64,000 nucleotides of DNA, from NCBI GenBank assembly GCA_029817715.1, contig JARUPY010000397.1:682001-746000 (forward strand). The letters are read 5' to 3'. Position numbers and translations under genes: made by a program. Positions 47,031-60,050 of the stretch are shown piece by piece; position 1 is the stretch's first letter; each line of letters opens with the position of its first letter. This DNA comes from Melastoma dodecandrum. Its lineage: Eukaryota > Streptophyta > Magnoliopsida > Myrtales > Melastomataceae. The notes beneath the pieces are model-generated. The model was not told where the DNA came from. It searched no databases and saw only the letters and a list, made by a program, of their open reading frames with translations.

Positions 47031-48574
47031 ACTTCCCAAATAAGAAAATTATGGGGGGGGGGGGGGATTGATAATGACAAAATTTTGAGGGGCATGAACA
47101 TGTGCGCTTTGGTGCAGAGATTATTAGATAAAGTTTTTGCTTCGTGGGGGACAACTGGAAACACTGCATGCGACAAATATTGGGAATATGTGTGTGTGAA
47201 TAATAAGAAGCTGATGAGGGAGAACAACAAGGATGAGGGCCACCCCACGGTCTTAACAGGGGACTGTCTGCAAAAGAAGATTTAGTTATGAGTGGAAGTT
47301 AGTTAACGAAGGAATTCAGTATAAATATCAAATTATCACAAATGTAAAAGGACATATGTTTTTGAGAGTACATTACCAAGACTTGCATTGAGTCTCCTCC
47401 GGAGATGACAACACAACCGTACCGCAGTGACCACTTGGTGGACTTACCGATCGGCAGCACCTCCATTGCCGGATATGGGGATTCAGTACTTCAACTGAAT
47501 TGCTCTCAAAAGGGCTAGAAACGAGTTGTCGAGTGAAGTTTGGAGATGAGATGTCTTGGATGAATTGGGGGGCGGTGGGGGGTGTGAGTAGTGTCGGGTG
47601 CGCTTGCGTTTGTTTGGTGGTGGCATTGTGCATCGGGGTGGGGGAGTAATAATATCGACCTGAATTAAATTGGTATGTATGTATATACAAATGGGCCCTA
47701 CCACACCCAAAAGATTGTTTCTTGGCTCAATTATTTGAGCCTCGCTCACCTTTCATTTTCTTTTCCCCCTCCTATTCCTACTACTACTAAGACATACTTT
47801 TCTTCTTAATTTCACAAAATATCGATTTATTATCCCAACTTTTGGACAAAGTTATATTTGTGACTTTAAATTAATATTGTGAATCTTTTGTGATCTAATT
47901 TAAATACCGCCATCAGTTTGAGTAACGAAATTAAAATAATTTTTGACGTGACTTATTTTAATACGTATAAACAAAATATCAATATTGAGTCTGAAGTTTG
48001 AATACACTTCTTTTTGCCTTTTTTTTTCCTCCATTTGAGGATGAACTTTTTTTATGATAATATTTATTAGGATGTCTACCCAAAAAAAGTCATGGTAATA
48101 GGGCCATCAATCATCATTCACATTCATTAGTATTCCTCGTCTCACGTGACTTAATCACGAAAGAATTGTGATTTGAAGATTATAAAAATTGAAATAAAGA
48201 ATACTATAAGATTCAAATGAATTTGATTTAAGTTAATTATTTTCCTTGTTTGAAATGAACATAAATATTGTAATTTTAAATTATGATAAAATTATTATTT
48301 TTTTAATATCGGTACTAACTCTAAACCAAGTTTACAAATTAAAAGACCCAAATGTTTCCTCGTAGAAAGTTCATCAAATTTCTCCCCTGTTCATTTCGTT
48401 CATTCATTCATTCCTCCTCCTCTCACTAAATTTCCTCTCCACGAACCTTTCCTTTTTTCCTCTTTTGGCCAAAAGGAAGGAAGAAAAAATAAAAGAAACC
48501 CACTTTCCCAAAAATTCATTCCCACCTCAAAGGCGCGACCTTTTTCCAGACCTCCTTTGCTCTCGTCGGTTGCG
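47031..48574. other. Intergenic; G-run and AT-rich sequence
   Basis: A run of about 15 G starts near 47053. Frames at 47373-47749 on the minus strand are Pro/Thr-rich and unrecognised. The promoter and leader of the NHL gene should occupy the last few hundred bases. A CT-rich stretch runs from 48380. Confidence 0.4.
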
Positions 48575-51105
48575 ATGGGGAAGATCGACAATGTGGCCTT
48601 GCTTGCCCTGTTCCTGCTCTTCTTCGGCCTCACCTCTGCTTCTTCTCCCACTTCTCCTGCCAGTATGTGTGGAAATGGGGCCTCCGTTTCTCGGGTTCTG
48701 GTGCTGGGTTTTTGTGTGTGAGTGATGGGTTTTTGGTGGACGCAGGGATTGTTAATGGGTTGGTCTCTAATGCCGTCCCTGCTCTGGTCAAGTGGGTTAC
48801 TTCCCTCAAAGCCACCGCCAAGACAGGTCTGTTGAGGGGATTTTTCGCTGGCATTTTGTGATTTAAGCAAATCTGTTTGCTTGAATCGAGTGGAATGTTG
48901 TTTTCTGAGGGTTGCCGGTTGTTGTTGTTGCTGCAGCCACTTCCGGACGGCCCCAGATGAAGTTCGAGAGCGGCTACACTGTGGAGACGGTCTTCGACGG
49001 CAGCAAGCTCGGCATCGAGCCCCATTCCGTGGAGGTGTTGCCGAGCGGGGACCTGTTGATTCTCGACGCAGCTAATAGTAACCTCTACAAGATCTCGTCG
49101 TCTCTCTCCTTATGTGAGTGTGTTTTTATGGCCTTCTTCCTAGAGGTTTTCATGGGAGTGTGTGTGAGTGTACGCTTGTGTTTTGTTGTTAATTGCTTTG
49201 GCTGCATCTGTTGCTGTTGCTCGTTGTTGTGTGTAATCGGGTCTTTATTAAGTTGATCGTTGATATTGATGGCGATGGCTTTGATGTGATTTGCGAAGAA
49301 GTGTCGGCCAAATCAAGTTAGGTACGTCGGGGTCTAGAAGATGGGTTTTGATAATTAGGTTGTAAGATCCGGTTTGGTGGAGGACATTTTCTACGTACTT
49401 CTTTTATCTCAAATTTCTTCAGGAAGTCTGATTTCTTTTCGTCATTCCTCCATTTATGTTGCTCAAAGATCCATGACATTGCATTCTCGAGACACCTTGA
49501 ATTCATAATTTGAACACTAGCCTCTTCTTAGATTAATTATTGAAACTGGGGAAGTTTATCGAAGCTGCATTTTGAAGATTATTAATTTCATCAGTTGCCT
49601 GCAGAAGAATGTTTGCTTTTGACTTCCCTACTTCAGCGCTTTCTTTCTAAATTAATATGAGATGCTGCAGATAGCAGGCCGAAACTTGTTGCCGGATCAC
49701 CTGATGGGTATGCTGGACTTGTTGATGGAAGGCCGAGGGAAGCGAAGATGAATCACCCAAAAGGTCTCACCGTGGATGATAAAGGGAACGTTTACATTGC
49801 GGACACTGGCAATATGGCTATCCGGAAAATCAGCGATTCAGGTAAGTTCTTTGAATTTCCCACTAGGACTTACTGGCCTTACGTCTGATATGTTCACCTT
49901 TTCCGAAGCAATTTCACGAAAGGAAAATAAGTGGTTTGCTAAGAATTTTGATTCTCTGTTTTAAGGGGTTACAACAATAGCTGGAGGTAAAGGCGGGAGA
50001 GGAGGGAGCCATGTTGATGGTCCTAGCGAAGATGCGAAATTCTCTGATGATTTTGATGTGGTCTACATTGGAAGCAGTTGCTCTCTCCTTGTGATAGACA
50101 GAGGAAATCGTGCTATTAGGGAAATGCAGCTCCACTTTGATGACTGCGCTTACCAATATGGAAGTTCGTTTCCTCTTGGTAAGCTCTCCAAATTTTTTAG
50201 CCTGAGGGCGGGAAACGGTGGAACATCTGTAACGTGGTTAAACATAATAGGAATTGCTGTTCTTCTTGGGGCCGGATTCTTTGGTTACATGCTCGCGTTG
50301 CTGCAACATAGAGTGAGATCGATCGTCTCCTCCCAAAATGTAAGTACATTAACTATTCTTGTGTCAGCTGTGGAGGAATCTTACTGTGAGCTGAAATTTT
50401 GACATTACATTCATTCAGGAGGAGACCAACGAAAGTAGCATGCCCATGACTCCATACCGAAAGCCTCTGAAACCGGTTAGGCAGCCATTAATCCCGATTG
50501 AGGGGGAACCGGAGAAGCAAGACGAAGGTGTTTTTGGATCCCTTGGTAAAGTTGTTGTTAGCACCGGAACATCTGCTCTCGATATTCTCGGGGGTGTATT
50601 CCCCGTCCTACGGAGGAAGTCGACGAGCCACTACCCTGTCAATCACACCGACCCCGTTCCCCAGTCAAGGTACCCAAACACTTGGCCTGTCCAAGATAGC
50701 TATGTCATACCTGACGAAGATGAGCCACCCTCAATTGAAACTCGAGACCCCACCCCAAAGAAAACCTACCCATTCATGTCCAAGGATGCGGAAAAGATTC
50801 ACCAGCTGAGACAAAGTCGGGTGTTCTATAACGGATGGGACGATGACACCAACCCGCAGCAGCAGCAGCAGTATCCGCCACAGAAACAGACTCACCATCA
50901 TCACCGTTACCATTCCTCGATCCCACATACGTACTATGAGCAGAGCTGCGAGAATACCAAAGAGATAGTTTTTGGGGCGGTGCAAGAGCAGGACAGGAAG
51001 GGTGAGCCGGCAGTCATAAAGCCCGTGGAGTACGGACACTCACCCTACGAGCATCGCCAGGTCCGCACGCGTACTAACTACGTGGGTTACATCCGCGGAT
51101 ACTGA
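48575..51105 (+). CDS. NHL-repeat membrane protein, plant family
   Basis: Secretory-pathway protein with beta-propeller NHL repeats and one membrane anchor; the biochemical role of this plant family is not established. Exons: 48575-48662, 48746-48826, 48937-49113, 49671-49841, 49966-50178, 50251-50339, 50419-51105; phases close over 1506 nt (501 aa). The signal peptide is MGKIDNVALLALFLLFFGLTS. NHL-like blades include HSVEVLPSGDLLILDAANSN, HPKGLTVDDKGNVYIADTGN and LLVIDRGNRAIREM. The membrane segment IGIAVLLGAGFFGYMLALL lies at about 245-263. A cytosolic tail of some 230 residues follows, with Pro-rich, poly-Gln (QQQQQ) and His-rich parts. The 72-nt intron at 50179-50250 has no in-frame stop and could be retained. 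The family call is strong. Confidence 0.92.
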
Positions 51106-52590
51106 GGATAACACGACGGTAAGTGAAGCGAAGACTTCCAAGTTCGTCCTCGGGTCTACGTGGCATATATCTTTATGGATATCATGGGCGTTGAAAGTTT
51201 TTGGGTAGATGATGATGGTAGTAGCAGGAAGAGTGTTAAAAGTGAATAGTTTTGAGCAATGTAAGAATGTTTTGCAGCATCCAGGCTGAGTTAAGTTTCC
51301 GGGGAGACATTTTGTCACAAGTGTTTCTCTTTGTCTACAAGTTGCATCATCGTCACATGGGGTCTGCAAAGGGAAAAAGAAATTAAAATCAATGTGCATG
51401 TGGAGTGCTGTTTATATGGTCTGATTGTTTTAATAGCTGTCTTTCTTTCTCTTTTGGGTGGCCAAGAAAATGCAATCCTCCCCATAAACTGACAGAATTT
51501 GGGCCAACTTGCTGTCTCTTTTTCTAAGAGTGCAATGTGGGGTGGTGTTAAAGCGTGACGGTAGATCCAGCACGTGTGCCCGAAGAAGTTAGGAAAATAA
51601 CTGAAGAGAACTCATGGGCGCTGTTTTGTTACTTGGGCCTTTAACGCTATTCAGGCCCATCAATTACTTGGGCCTGGTCTTCAGATTAGCCCCTTGTCGT
51701 TCGGTGTAATTGGGCCAATATATAATGATTGCGTCTGAAATACTAAATAAAATTAGTACTCATTTTATATTTACGGTATTAAGCAATGCAACAACTAAAT
51801 AAAATTAGTACTCAAGCTTTTACGAATTTTAAAAAAATGTTAACTTTAAATTATTCAAAAATATTTACATAGTATATCTTTTAAAAAATGTAATATATCA
51901 TAACAAGAAATTGATTATATTTTTATGGAATTTGTTAATGGGAACTAGTTAAGAATCATTAGATATACTTTGATAATGGTGATTTTGAATTTATTACGTC
52001 TTGATTGTTGTAATCTTTCTTTTCTAGTTAAACATTAAAATTTATAAATTATATTAAATAATTTTAAAAACATAAAACTTAATATATTTAGGGGCTTAAC
52101 AAAACCCTGTTTTTATTTATTCACTACCTACTTTAAAAAAAAATTGTCCGTATCTCATCTAAAATGAAAAAAAAAAAATAAAAAAATCATCAGCCAATGA
52201 TTGTTCTTGCTCTTGCTGATGACGGAGGAGGAGGAGGAGGAGGAGGATCGACTGAGCGTGTTGAATACGGAACCGGGAGTTCTTCCCCAAGATGGTTTTA
52301 TCTTTTACGATTGATTAACATGTCCGTTGAGCTGGGAAAATTGGCAAAACTCCACGTCATTTAGCTCTCTCATAGCAATTTCTGTTCTGTGATCTTTGAA
52401 TCCGTTTATCTGGTTATAGGGCTTGATGTGAATTTACATTGTGCTTTTAGAAAAAGGGTAATTAAAAAGGAGGTGTGAACCTTTTGTGTGAGTATGGCCT
52501 CTTCTTGGGGTCTCTTATGCTCTACGCCTTTTCTTGTTATATAGAAATGGTAGCGAGAAATGTGAAGCTGACATTTATGACTCGTTATTT
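51106..52590. other. Intergenic, AT-rich with a (GGA)n run
   Basis: 3' UTR of the NHL gene to about 51450, then AT-rich sequence. A (GGA)8-like microsatellite lies at about 52225-52248. No gene recognised. Confidence 0.5.
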
Positions 52591-53090
52591 CTCGTCAGGA
52601 GTTCAGCCTACAAAAAGCGGGACAGATGTTTTATTCATTGGGTCTTCTCCTGCACAACAATCTGGCACACCTGTGGCTGTCATATTTCCGCCCAACCAAG
52701 TCACGAAAACATTGACTTCTCCATTGGAAGGGCTCAGATTGCCTGCATCACAGCCGATACCCATCGCTTCTCCACCGGTAGCTTCTCCCATGATTGATCT
52801 GCTGAATGGCATTGGTCTGGCTCCATCCGCTCCATATATATATGTTTGTACATATAGATGGAGGAGCTATACTTGCTTGCAATTTCTCATCGTCTTACTC
52901 TCATGAACAGACAAGAACGGCCCAGTTGCATTAGAAAGCAGCTCATCGAGAATCACATTCGAATCCTCGAAGCCATCTGGGAACCCAAAGTCCATGGTGT
53001 TCCAGGCGACATTTACGAATCTTTCTTCTAGCAACTACACTGATTTTATTTTTCAAGCAGCAGTTCCACAGTATAAAGCAGCAGTTGAGA
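52591..53090 (+). pseudogene. AP-1 gamma-adaptin hinge and partial ear fragment
   Basis: Two exon-like blocks on the plus strand resemble the C-terminal end of the clathrin adaptor subunit gamma. The first (about 52600-52840) carries hinge features, DVLFIGSSPAQQSGTPV and SPMIDLLNGIG. After an acceptor at about 52910, the second encodes ALESSSSRITFESSKPSGNP, QATFTNLSSSNYTDFIFQAA and VPQ, the start of the ear domain. The match ends at about 53082, after roughly 45 of some 115 ear residues, and unrelated codons follow. The large trunk domain is missing upstream. Either a gene fragment or a short chimeric gene; I favour a fragment. Confidence 0.65.
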
Positions 53091-53966
53091 AGGAATGCTG
53101 CAATCCACATCATCCTGGGAGCCCCACTGTGTATGAGCTTTATACACACACAAACACACTTGGATACTGCAGCTGCATCGGCAAGTATAACTTGGATACT
53201 TCATGCTGATTTGCGCGATTATTTTCTTTCCCTCGGTGCCTTTATTGTAATTTATACGTCTCCTTCCCCTACAAGTAGTCAGCTATTTTTGCCTCAGGAT
53301 TTTTCCTTCCCCTTTGGACGGGAGGGAAGGTGGTCCTTTGGGATTCTAGTACTCCTGTAAGCCTGTTCCGATGATCCCGGAGATGTAGTCTTTTCTCATC
53401 AGGAAGTTAACAAAAGAAGTTTTGAGAACAGTGGGGATTCAACTTCAACTTCAACTGCAACAGCATCGTGTGTTTTAGCTTTAAATCCCCTTCATGTCTG
53501 GAGTATTAGTAATGTTTGTGATTGAATCTTGTTAAATGTAGATTGGCAACCTTTTTTCGGTTCTAACTTCAACCAACATCATCAATGGCTAGGCGGATGA
53601 CGATGTCAACAACACTTCCTGTCTCTCTGAAAGCATGCTTCCCAAAGCACTCCCACAGCATCATCATCATCCACTCCCAGGAAAAAAGCAACAGATTCCT
53701 CTAGAAAAAGATGCCCCCATAATCGATGACCTCTACTTCTCTATTAACTTTTCTTCTCCCACTGAACTCAAAACCCACAAATTGTTTGAAGAAGAGGAGG
53801 ATGATCTTAACCATAGTTAGAGAGTCTTAACATGAGGAATGACTATACTAATATTATTGGCTAAATAACAAGATCAATAATCTGCTAATATGTTGTAGTC
53901 GTATGAATCAGTAACACTTTGTTTGTGGTGTTTATGCACATCTCTTGATGTGTGGCCGGGAACAAG
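53091..53966. other. Intergenic, one doubtful small frame
   Basis: A plus-strand frame at 53635-53820 (MLPKALPQHHHHPLPGKKQQ, 61 codons, acidic end) has no known domain and lies in the gap before the ATL gene. Nothing else seen. Confidence 0.3.
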
Positions 53967-54827
53967 CTAATAATTTCTCCTCGTCTTACTCGACCATTGC
54001 CAGATTTTCGACACGGAGAAGCTCTCCCCTCGGCTCCCCAAGTTTATTCGCATCCCCTCCGCTTCTTCCCCATTGGAAATGCCCGACCTCGGTTCCCCTT
54101 CGTTGCCACAGGATGCCACCCGCAACACGGTATCGCTGACTATGTACCTATATGACCCCATCGAGTAGCATCTCCTAGCGTCTATGCTGCTACTGCTAGT
54201 CTCTCCAGTGGGGATCCTGTGGCAGTCATTGCCCTCGAGGACGCCCTGCAGCCTCCCAAGCCTCACCGAGAATGCCCTCTTCGAGGACACGACAATGCCG
54301 CTGTCTCCAACCCCAGAACAACCATCCCCTTCCTCCGCCCCGTGGTCACCGAATTCGAAGACGGGGTCGTCGAATCCAAATCCCGGGGAACAGAGCAGCG
54401 AGCCTCGACAGAGAGGGCAGGTTGAGTTGGAGAGTAACCACGAGTCGATGCAGTCCACGTGAAAAGCATGGCTACACAGGGGGAGCAGCCTCAGCTTGTC
54501 CTGGTGCGAGAACTCGCAAAGGCACACCGCGCAGTCAAACTGCTCCTTCCACGGGGGGCTGCTGCTCTTGGTGATTTCCCCGAAGAGGAAAACAGGGAGG
54601 GAGTCGATGACTGCCTGGTCGAGGCCGGAGTCGTGAAGACGGAATAGTTGCTGGAGCTGCCTCTGGAAAGGGTTGAGTGGGGGCACCTCGGGGTCATGGG
54701 ACTCTGAAACCAGGGAGACCGCCCTAAGGATGCGATACAACAGATGGAAGGAGCCGCAGAGGAAGAAGGCGGCTGCAAGAACAACGATGACGAACAGGAT
54801 GGCGGGGCTGACTCGGCTGGGAGTCAT
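53967..54827 (-). CDS. ATL-family RING-H2 E3 ubiquitin ligase
   Basis: Membrane-anchored E3 ligase of the plant ATL family, which passes ubiquitin from E2 enzymes to substrates. Single exon, 286 aa, ATG at 54827, as usual for ATLs. N-terminal membrane helix at about residues 9-30 ([19 protein letters not shown]). The family-specific GLD motif is [13 protein letters not shown] at 68-80. The RING-H2 spans 99-140, CAVCLCEF ... [16 protein letters not shown] ... CPLC, with all eight metal ligands and the ATL tryptophan. A Ser-rich C-terminus ends [16 protein letters not shown], like the ATL13/46/47 branch. Part of this gene is duplicated at 45318-45460. It appears intact. Confidence 0.96.
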   Translation of the reverse strand: MTPSRVSPAILFVIVVLAAAFFLCGSFHLLYRILRAVSLVSESHDPEVPPLNPFQRQLQQLFRLHDSGLDQAVIDSLPVFLFGEITKSSSPPWKEQFDCAVCLCEFSHQDKLRLLPLCSHAFHVDCIDSWLLSNSTCPLCRGSLLCSPGFGFDDPVFEFGDHGAEEGDGCSGVGDSGIVVSSKRAFSVRLGRLQGVLEGNDCHRIPTGETSSSSIDARRCYSMGSYRYIVSDTVLRVASCGNEGEPRSGISNGEEAEGMRINLGSRGESFSVSKIWQWSSKTRRNY

Positions 54828-56724
54828 CTGCCAATGATATTTTTACCAACTGCTCACAGGAAAATGGATCAATTGAGAGTTAATTGCAGGGAATCTCTTC
54901 TGATTTATTTATTCAAGTAACAAAGTTCATCTTAAACCAGGAAGGTGAAAAAGGAAGATGCGTTCCTTTTGTTTTGGTCTTGCACTTTTCTTTCTTGGTT
55001 GGTGTTGTACATCAAGCTTTTGGGACACAACACACCATACCAAAGACTTCACATATATTCATAATCTTAAATAACTTAGAACTCTAAGCTCCCCACAATT
55101 ATTGCAAGAAATTGGAGCAGTGGAGATCTGTGCCGGTTTGTTTCGTGTAAACAATCCAAACAACGAACACTCCTTGTCCTCCTCGTCCTTGTGGATTTTG
55201 ATTCAGGACCACCACCTCGTAGACTTTCTTTTTCAGTCACCCTCCTCCTCTGTTGCTTTCTTCTTAAAAATATTTTGGCCTCATTCTTAATTTGATTTCG
55301 ATGTTTTCTTTAGAGCCTTAACTTGGGGAACGACGTGTGTGTCGAGAAACATTTCTACATGTTAAGTAACGTGTCTGTGTGTGTTTAAACTGCGTATTTA
55401 ACTAGAGACCGATAATATTGTTTTTAAAAATTTTACGTGAAATGGTTGGAAAGGGAAAGGGTGAGATTAAAATAGTTAAGGTTTTAGCAGGGGGGACATA
55501 AACATGGCGTGCAGGCGAGTGACCACATAATCATGATTTTCCCATTACCCCAACTCTTACAAAGAAAGACATGGTGGTTCAGTCAAAGTAACATTGCTCA
55601 GATGACTTTGAAATTTTATCGAGGGAATCGATCGCTCAGTTTGGAATCACGTTTATTATAGACAAAATGAACAGAGAGGCAAAAAGTCGACCTGCCAAAG
55701 TATGTGATTTTGGGTTTACAAAAGAGTGTTGTTGTTCTACAGGTGACATTTTTTACTTAACAAAACCCTACCACCAACGATTTTTTATTTTTTATTGGTA
55801 AGGTTAATAATGAATAGAGAATAGAAAATGGGGACACCATTTTCCAGAGTCTCACAATGTACCTGGTCTAAATAACACAACCTATTAGACCATGCAGGAA
55901 AAAAAAACACAAAATGCGACCAAGGAATCGGACAAACCTCCAATGAAATCTAAGTCATGCAAGAAGAGAGGGCATCATCAGACAGTTCATCAAAAGCAAA
56001 CCCTCAAACCAATAAGATCTCAATCAGACGTGTAACCGCATACGTATCCTCCGGGAGAAGTTTAAGTAGCGGTCGATGTCTCCCCATAGATGCTGCTCGT
56101 TCAATCAATTCATGGGATGTCACGCGAGTTTACCAGCACCCTTCCTCCCGCGTAGCTGCGACTCTCCTGTTACGCGTGGTGGTCGCTGACCATTTCTTTT
56201 CTTTGGCCGTAGAACGAACCCCTGGCGCGTAGAAGCTAAAGCCTGGGCTGTGAGCTCGAATTGATAGAAGTAAGGGACAAAAGCATTTACTGAAGGGGGG
56301 GGGGGTTTCGGGGCTGTTGTCAGTTTCCTTTCCTGCAAATGGTTCATGCAAATCAAAAGCCTCAGTCGTTTAAGCCGTCCTCTTCGGTGCTTCATGCCAA
56401 GGAAGGCAACCTCAGGTTCCCCCTCGATTCCGTATGAAAGATATCTCCAAAGAACTTTTCTTTCTCCCAACCGGTGTTTGTATTCAGATTTTCAGCTCGG
56501 TTGGATCGTCTGAAGCCTAAGTAGTATATTAGGCAATGATGATTCTAATTATTTTTGCTCGACTCATATCTTACAATGATCTGAAGATATAAGACGACAG
56601 TTTCTCATGCTCCGATCAGTACATAAGGTGATATAGAATGGGTGCAGCGTCCAGCACCACACCCTTTCATTTTATTTTACTTTGCATCTCAACTGGAAAA
56701 TGGATAGGAATGACAGGACATGAT
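54828..56724. other. Intergenic between ATL and MLP genes
   Basis: No gene recognised. The frames at 55957-56232 and 56120-56470 overlap on opposite strands and lack domain likeness. A poly-G run lies at about 56296-56307. Confidence 0.45.
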
Positions 56725-57254
56725 TTAAGCCTTGAGGAGGAATGAATCGAGGTCCTTGAAGTTCTCGATCGCGAAATCCTTGATGATGTGAGGGTCGGGG
56801 ACCTCATCGCTGGCCTTCTCGAAACCGCAGGACCACTTCACCAGGCTTCCCTCACTCTTTGGGATCACGCTGATGGTCCCATTGAAGTTCTTGTAGTACT
56901 TGAGCAGATCGCCATCGATGATGCTGTAGCTCACCTCCTTTTTACCCTCGTCCACATTATCGATCTTCTCCTTGGACACCTTCACGAGCGGAGATCCTAT
57001 GTGCAAGACCCAAAATCATCAAAAAAGGAAGTGCAAACAAGAAAAAACAAGCTGGCCTTGGGGGAGTTACCCTCGGCGTAGTTAATGAGGCGGACAGAGC
57101 CAGGGCACTTCCCGTCTCCCTCGAGGACCTCGATGCTCTTGTACAGCTCGGGGAAGATCTTGGGGAAGAGGATGGTGGAGTCCCTCATCGACACCCAGAA
57201 CTTCTCAGCCCCGGACTTCACCTCAACCTCCGCATGGATAGTAGAAGCAGCCAT
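56725..57254 (-). CDS. Major latex protein-like (Bet v 1 family)
   Basis: Small cytosolic ligand-binding protein of the Bet v 1/MLP fold, often stress- or pathogen-linked. Minus-strand exons 57254-57071 and 56996-56725 join at GT-AG with phase kept (456 nt, 151 aa); the single intron after codon 61 is the conserved family position. It begins MAASTIHAEVEVKSGAEKFW. The glycine-rich loop region reads EVLEGDGKCPGSVRLINYAEG, and the C-terminal helix ends AIENFKDLDSFLLKA. It resembles MLP 423-type proteins more than PR-10. It has the normal length and no damage. A TATA box lies about 75 bp upstream. Confidence 0.95.
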
Positions 57255-57326
57255 TTCTCTTCTAGTTTATGGTGCTATTGCTGCGGGGTGACCGATAAGA
57301 TGCTAAGAAAACGAAGACACGGGGAG

Positions 57327-57338
57327 TGTATAAATAGC
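57327..57338 (-). promoter_or_regulatory. TATA box of the MLP gene
   Basis: The minus strand reads CGCTATTTATAC, about 75 bp upstream of the ATG. Confidence 0.6.
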
Positions 57339-57339
57339 G

Positions 57340-58439
57340 AAGTTGTGGAATTGTAGGGTCGATGGAGGAATTGATCTCAACTGCCTGCCTACAACCACCG
57401 CCATGAATCTACCCTACACACACACACACTCGCAACCATAAAGGTAGACAGATGAATGAATGAGTCCATCTGCTTCCCTTGGCGGGGAAATTAATTGGTT
57501 TCTGTCTTGTTTAATGATGGGGGGTTTTGAGACATTTACTTCGTCTGAATGGGTTGGTGTCAGGCGGAGGTGGGGTCAATAAAAAACTCAACATGATTTT
57601 GGTTGATACATACATACGTACATACTCATGCCAATTACGAATCATTCACCAGTGCACCTAAATTACATGGCGAGGAAGCCCAAAACCTTACCAACCGTAA
57701 AGATTTGAATGTAAATGTGTAGGGACATCAATAAATGTTTAGCATGAAGAAGCAGGTACGGAAGTAAATCGGGCTTTTCCTATCTTTCATGTATCGCAAG
57801 CAAACAAACAAAAGCTGGGTTTGAACGTCTACAGTGCTGCTAATGCTTTGGCTGCTGCCATCACTGTGCCTGGATTTACAAGCATAATGGACGTATCCGA
57901 CCTGTGTAATTCCGTACCCTTGGTTTGAAAAGTACATTGGAAATACAGTTTGAAAATTTTATATTTATTATCACAAAAGAATCATCGTGCCGAGTTTACA
58001 TGAAATTGCTACTCCATGTAATGTTTTTACATTTTAAACACTTAAAAGTTTACACAAATGCAAGACATATTTCCCGTGAAATCGCTAGTTTAAGTAGTGA
58101 GTCCTCATTGGATGAAAGAACTAACTACTTAAAGTAGTGAATTTCACATAATGACTTACAATTTTCTTTGTGATTTCTTCCATGTGCAGTGATACAAAAT
58201 TGACAACAAAAATATTTTTTGCAACATTAAGAAGTTTTGTGAACTACAACAAACGAAAAAGTTCAAACTTTAGACCGATGGTTGTTAGCCATACATGGCT
58301 GGTCACCTTCATTCAAACCCTTTTTCATGTCTTTTCGTTTCATCTTCTCCCGTTAGGATTATTTACGTTTCATCTTTTTTATTGTGCCTATTAATAAGGC
58401 ACACACTGTTGTAAGTTCATCCAGAATATCCGGGCATGG
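57340..58439. other. Intergenic, nothing recognised
   Basis: MLP promoter and AT-rich sequence. A (CA)n run at 57417-57428. No gene seen. Confidence 0.5.
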
Positions 58440-59620
58440 CAGCAAAACACCTTCCGATTCTATGCCTCCGGGTTTCTCTACCCGCCCTATATTCCCAGCA
58501 GTCAGCACACCATACATGGCGTCGTTTCTTAACGCTCCACCACTTGCTAAAGGAGACATATTGCCTCCTGACTTTGTGCCTTCAGCCACTTCTGAGCTGC
58601 CCGACCATTATGTTCTTGCGGTCATGCCCAATCTGTCGGACGTCAACACGATCGTTACCAACCAGTCTGTTCCAGCGGTCGCGTCTACTCTATATGGCGT
58701 CAACACTATTGTTACTGTCAAGTTGTCGGCTGTCAATTACCAACTATGGTAATCCTTGATGACATCTTACATGGTTTTCTTTAGCTTTGCAGAGACGTTG
58801 ACAACACGATTCGAGCCCCACCAACCACCGTAACTCTTTTCAGTGTCTAGTCGTGCCAAACCCATGGTTCCAGCATTGGCATCGGACAAATCATTCTGTT
58901 CGTACACCACTTCTCGCTACTATGACCCCAGAAATCACGTCATGCCTACGAAATCAGGTCGATGATTAATCGTTGCTTCCTTGAGAATACACTGGCTCAA
59001 GAACTTGAACTCTGGGAGACTCTCATCGCCCACCGCCTCACGACGCAATCGATGGCTGACTATCAACGACCAACCAGCTCGCCTCCTTCGGCTTCCTGTC
59101 CCCTTTGTCAGAGTTGTTTTATATACTTTGAGGACTTCCCTCACCCTATGAGCACTTGGTCACGGCCTTTTCGTATGCCATACCGATCCTCACTTTCGAT
59201 CGGGTTCTAGCCAACTTGCTCAACTATGTGCAACGCTTGAAGCACGCAAGACACTTGATTCTACTGTCATGAGACTATCCCCTGTGGCCATTTCCCCGTC
59301 CAAACTAGATTTGTCTGGATCAACCAGACATTATGGCATTTTGGTCAGGCCTTCTTCAACTTGGGTTCCATAAACAGCAAACATTCGACGAGTTCAACAA
59401 ACCTTCAACAACTTGATCATAACATTTTGGTCTCGCCCATTTCCTCAACATTCTACTTCAGCAAACCTTCGACGAGTTGTTCCTCTCTCAAACCCACTAT
59501 GTCCAAAGACTTTTAGAGCAATTCGACTTGCAGGACAACAATTTAGCTTCCACTCCACTTTCTGTGAAGAATCCTCTCAAGTTACCGATGACCCCTTTGC
59601 CAAATCCTACCCCTTTACGT
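58440..59620 (+). mobile_element. Decayed Copia retrotransposon fragment
   Basis: The plus strand has pieces of Copia gag: VTVKLSAVNYQLW near 58710, then ELELWETLIAHRLTTQSMADY near 59000 and a frame-shifted gag continuation to about 59250. It jumps to a late RT piece, FLSQTHYVQRLLEQFDLQDN, near 59480. Most of pol is deleted, and frameshifts and stops are many. No LTRs were recognised. Confidence 0.75.
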
Positions 59621-59844
59621 GAGATCATTGGAACCTGTTCGCGCACGAAACGGATCACGTTGGAAATATTTGGCAATGGACTCACAGTAGTTATATTGTG
59701 GTCGCCAGTAAGAAGATGCACTAACTTATACAGGAATAATGCAAGTCTTACAATCTTAATGAATAAAGGAAACAGGGCTTACAGCCATTAAAAGGGAAAA
59801 AGGGACACGATGGTGACGATGTAGGATCTTGTAGCGGCGGAGAA

Positions 59845-60050
59845 CACGTGACGAAGGCCTTGAAAGCTCACTCCGTCTATGGTGGTTGCTGGCGGAAGGT
59901 CGTGACGAAGGCCTTGAAAGCTCGCTTCGTCGGAGGTGGTCGCTGGCGGAGGATTGGCGGCGAAGGCCCTACGAGCTCACTTCGTCGGTGGAGTCGCTGG
60001 CGGAGGATTGGCGGCAAAGGCCCTACGAGCTCACTCTGTCGGTGGAAGGA
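59845..60050. repeat. Tandem repeats in the LTR, about 60-bp unit
   Basis: Three to four imperfect units carrying GACGAAGGCCTTGAAAGCTC, or GGCGGCRAAGGCCCTACGAG, and TTCGTCGG. Confidence 0.65.

Noticed and set aside
55957..56470. Overlapping frames of 91 and 116 codons on opposite strands
   Set aside because: They shadow each other, have no domain likeness, no splice context, and one crosses a poly-G run.
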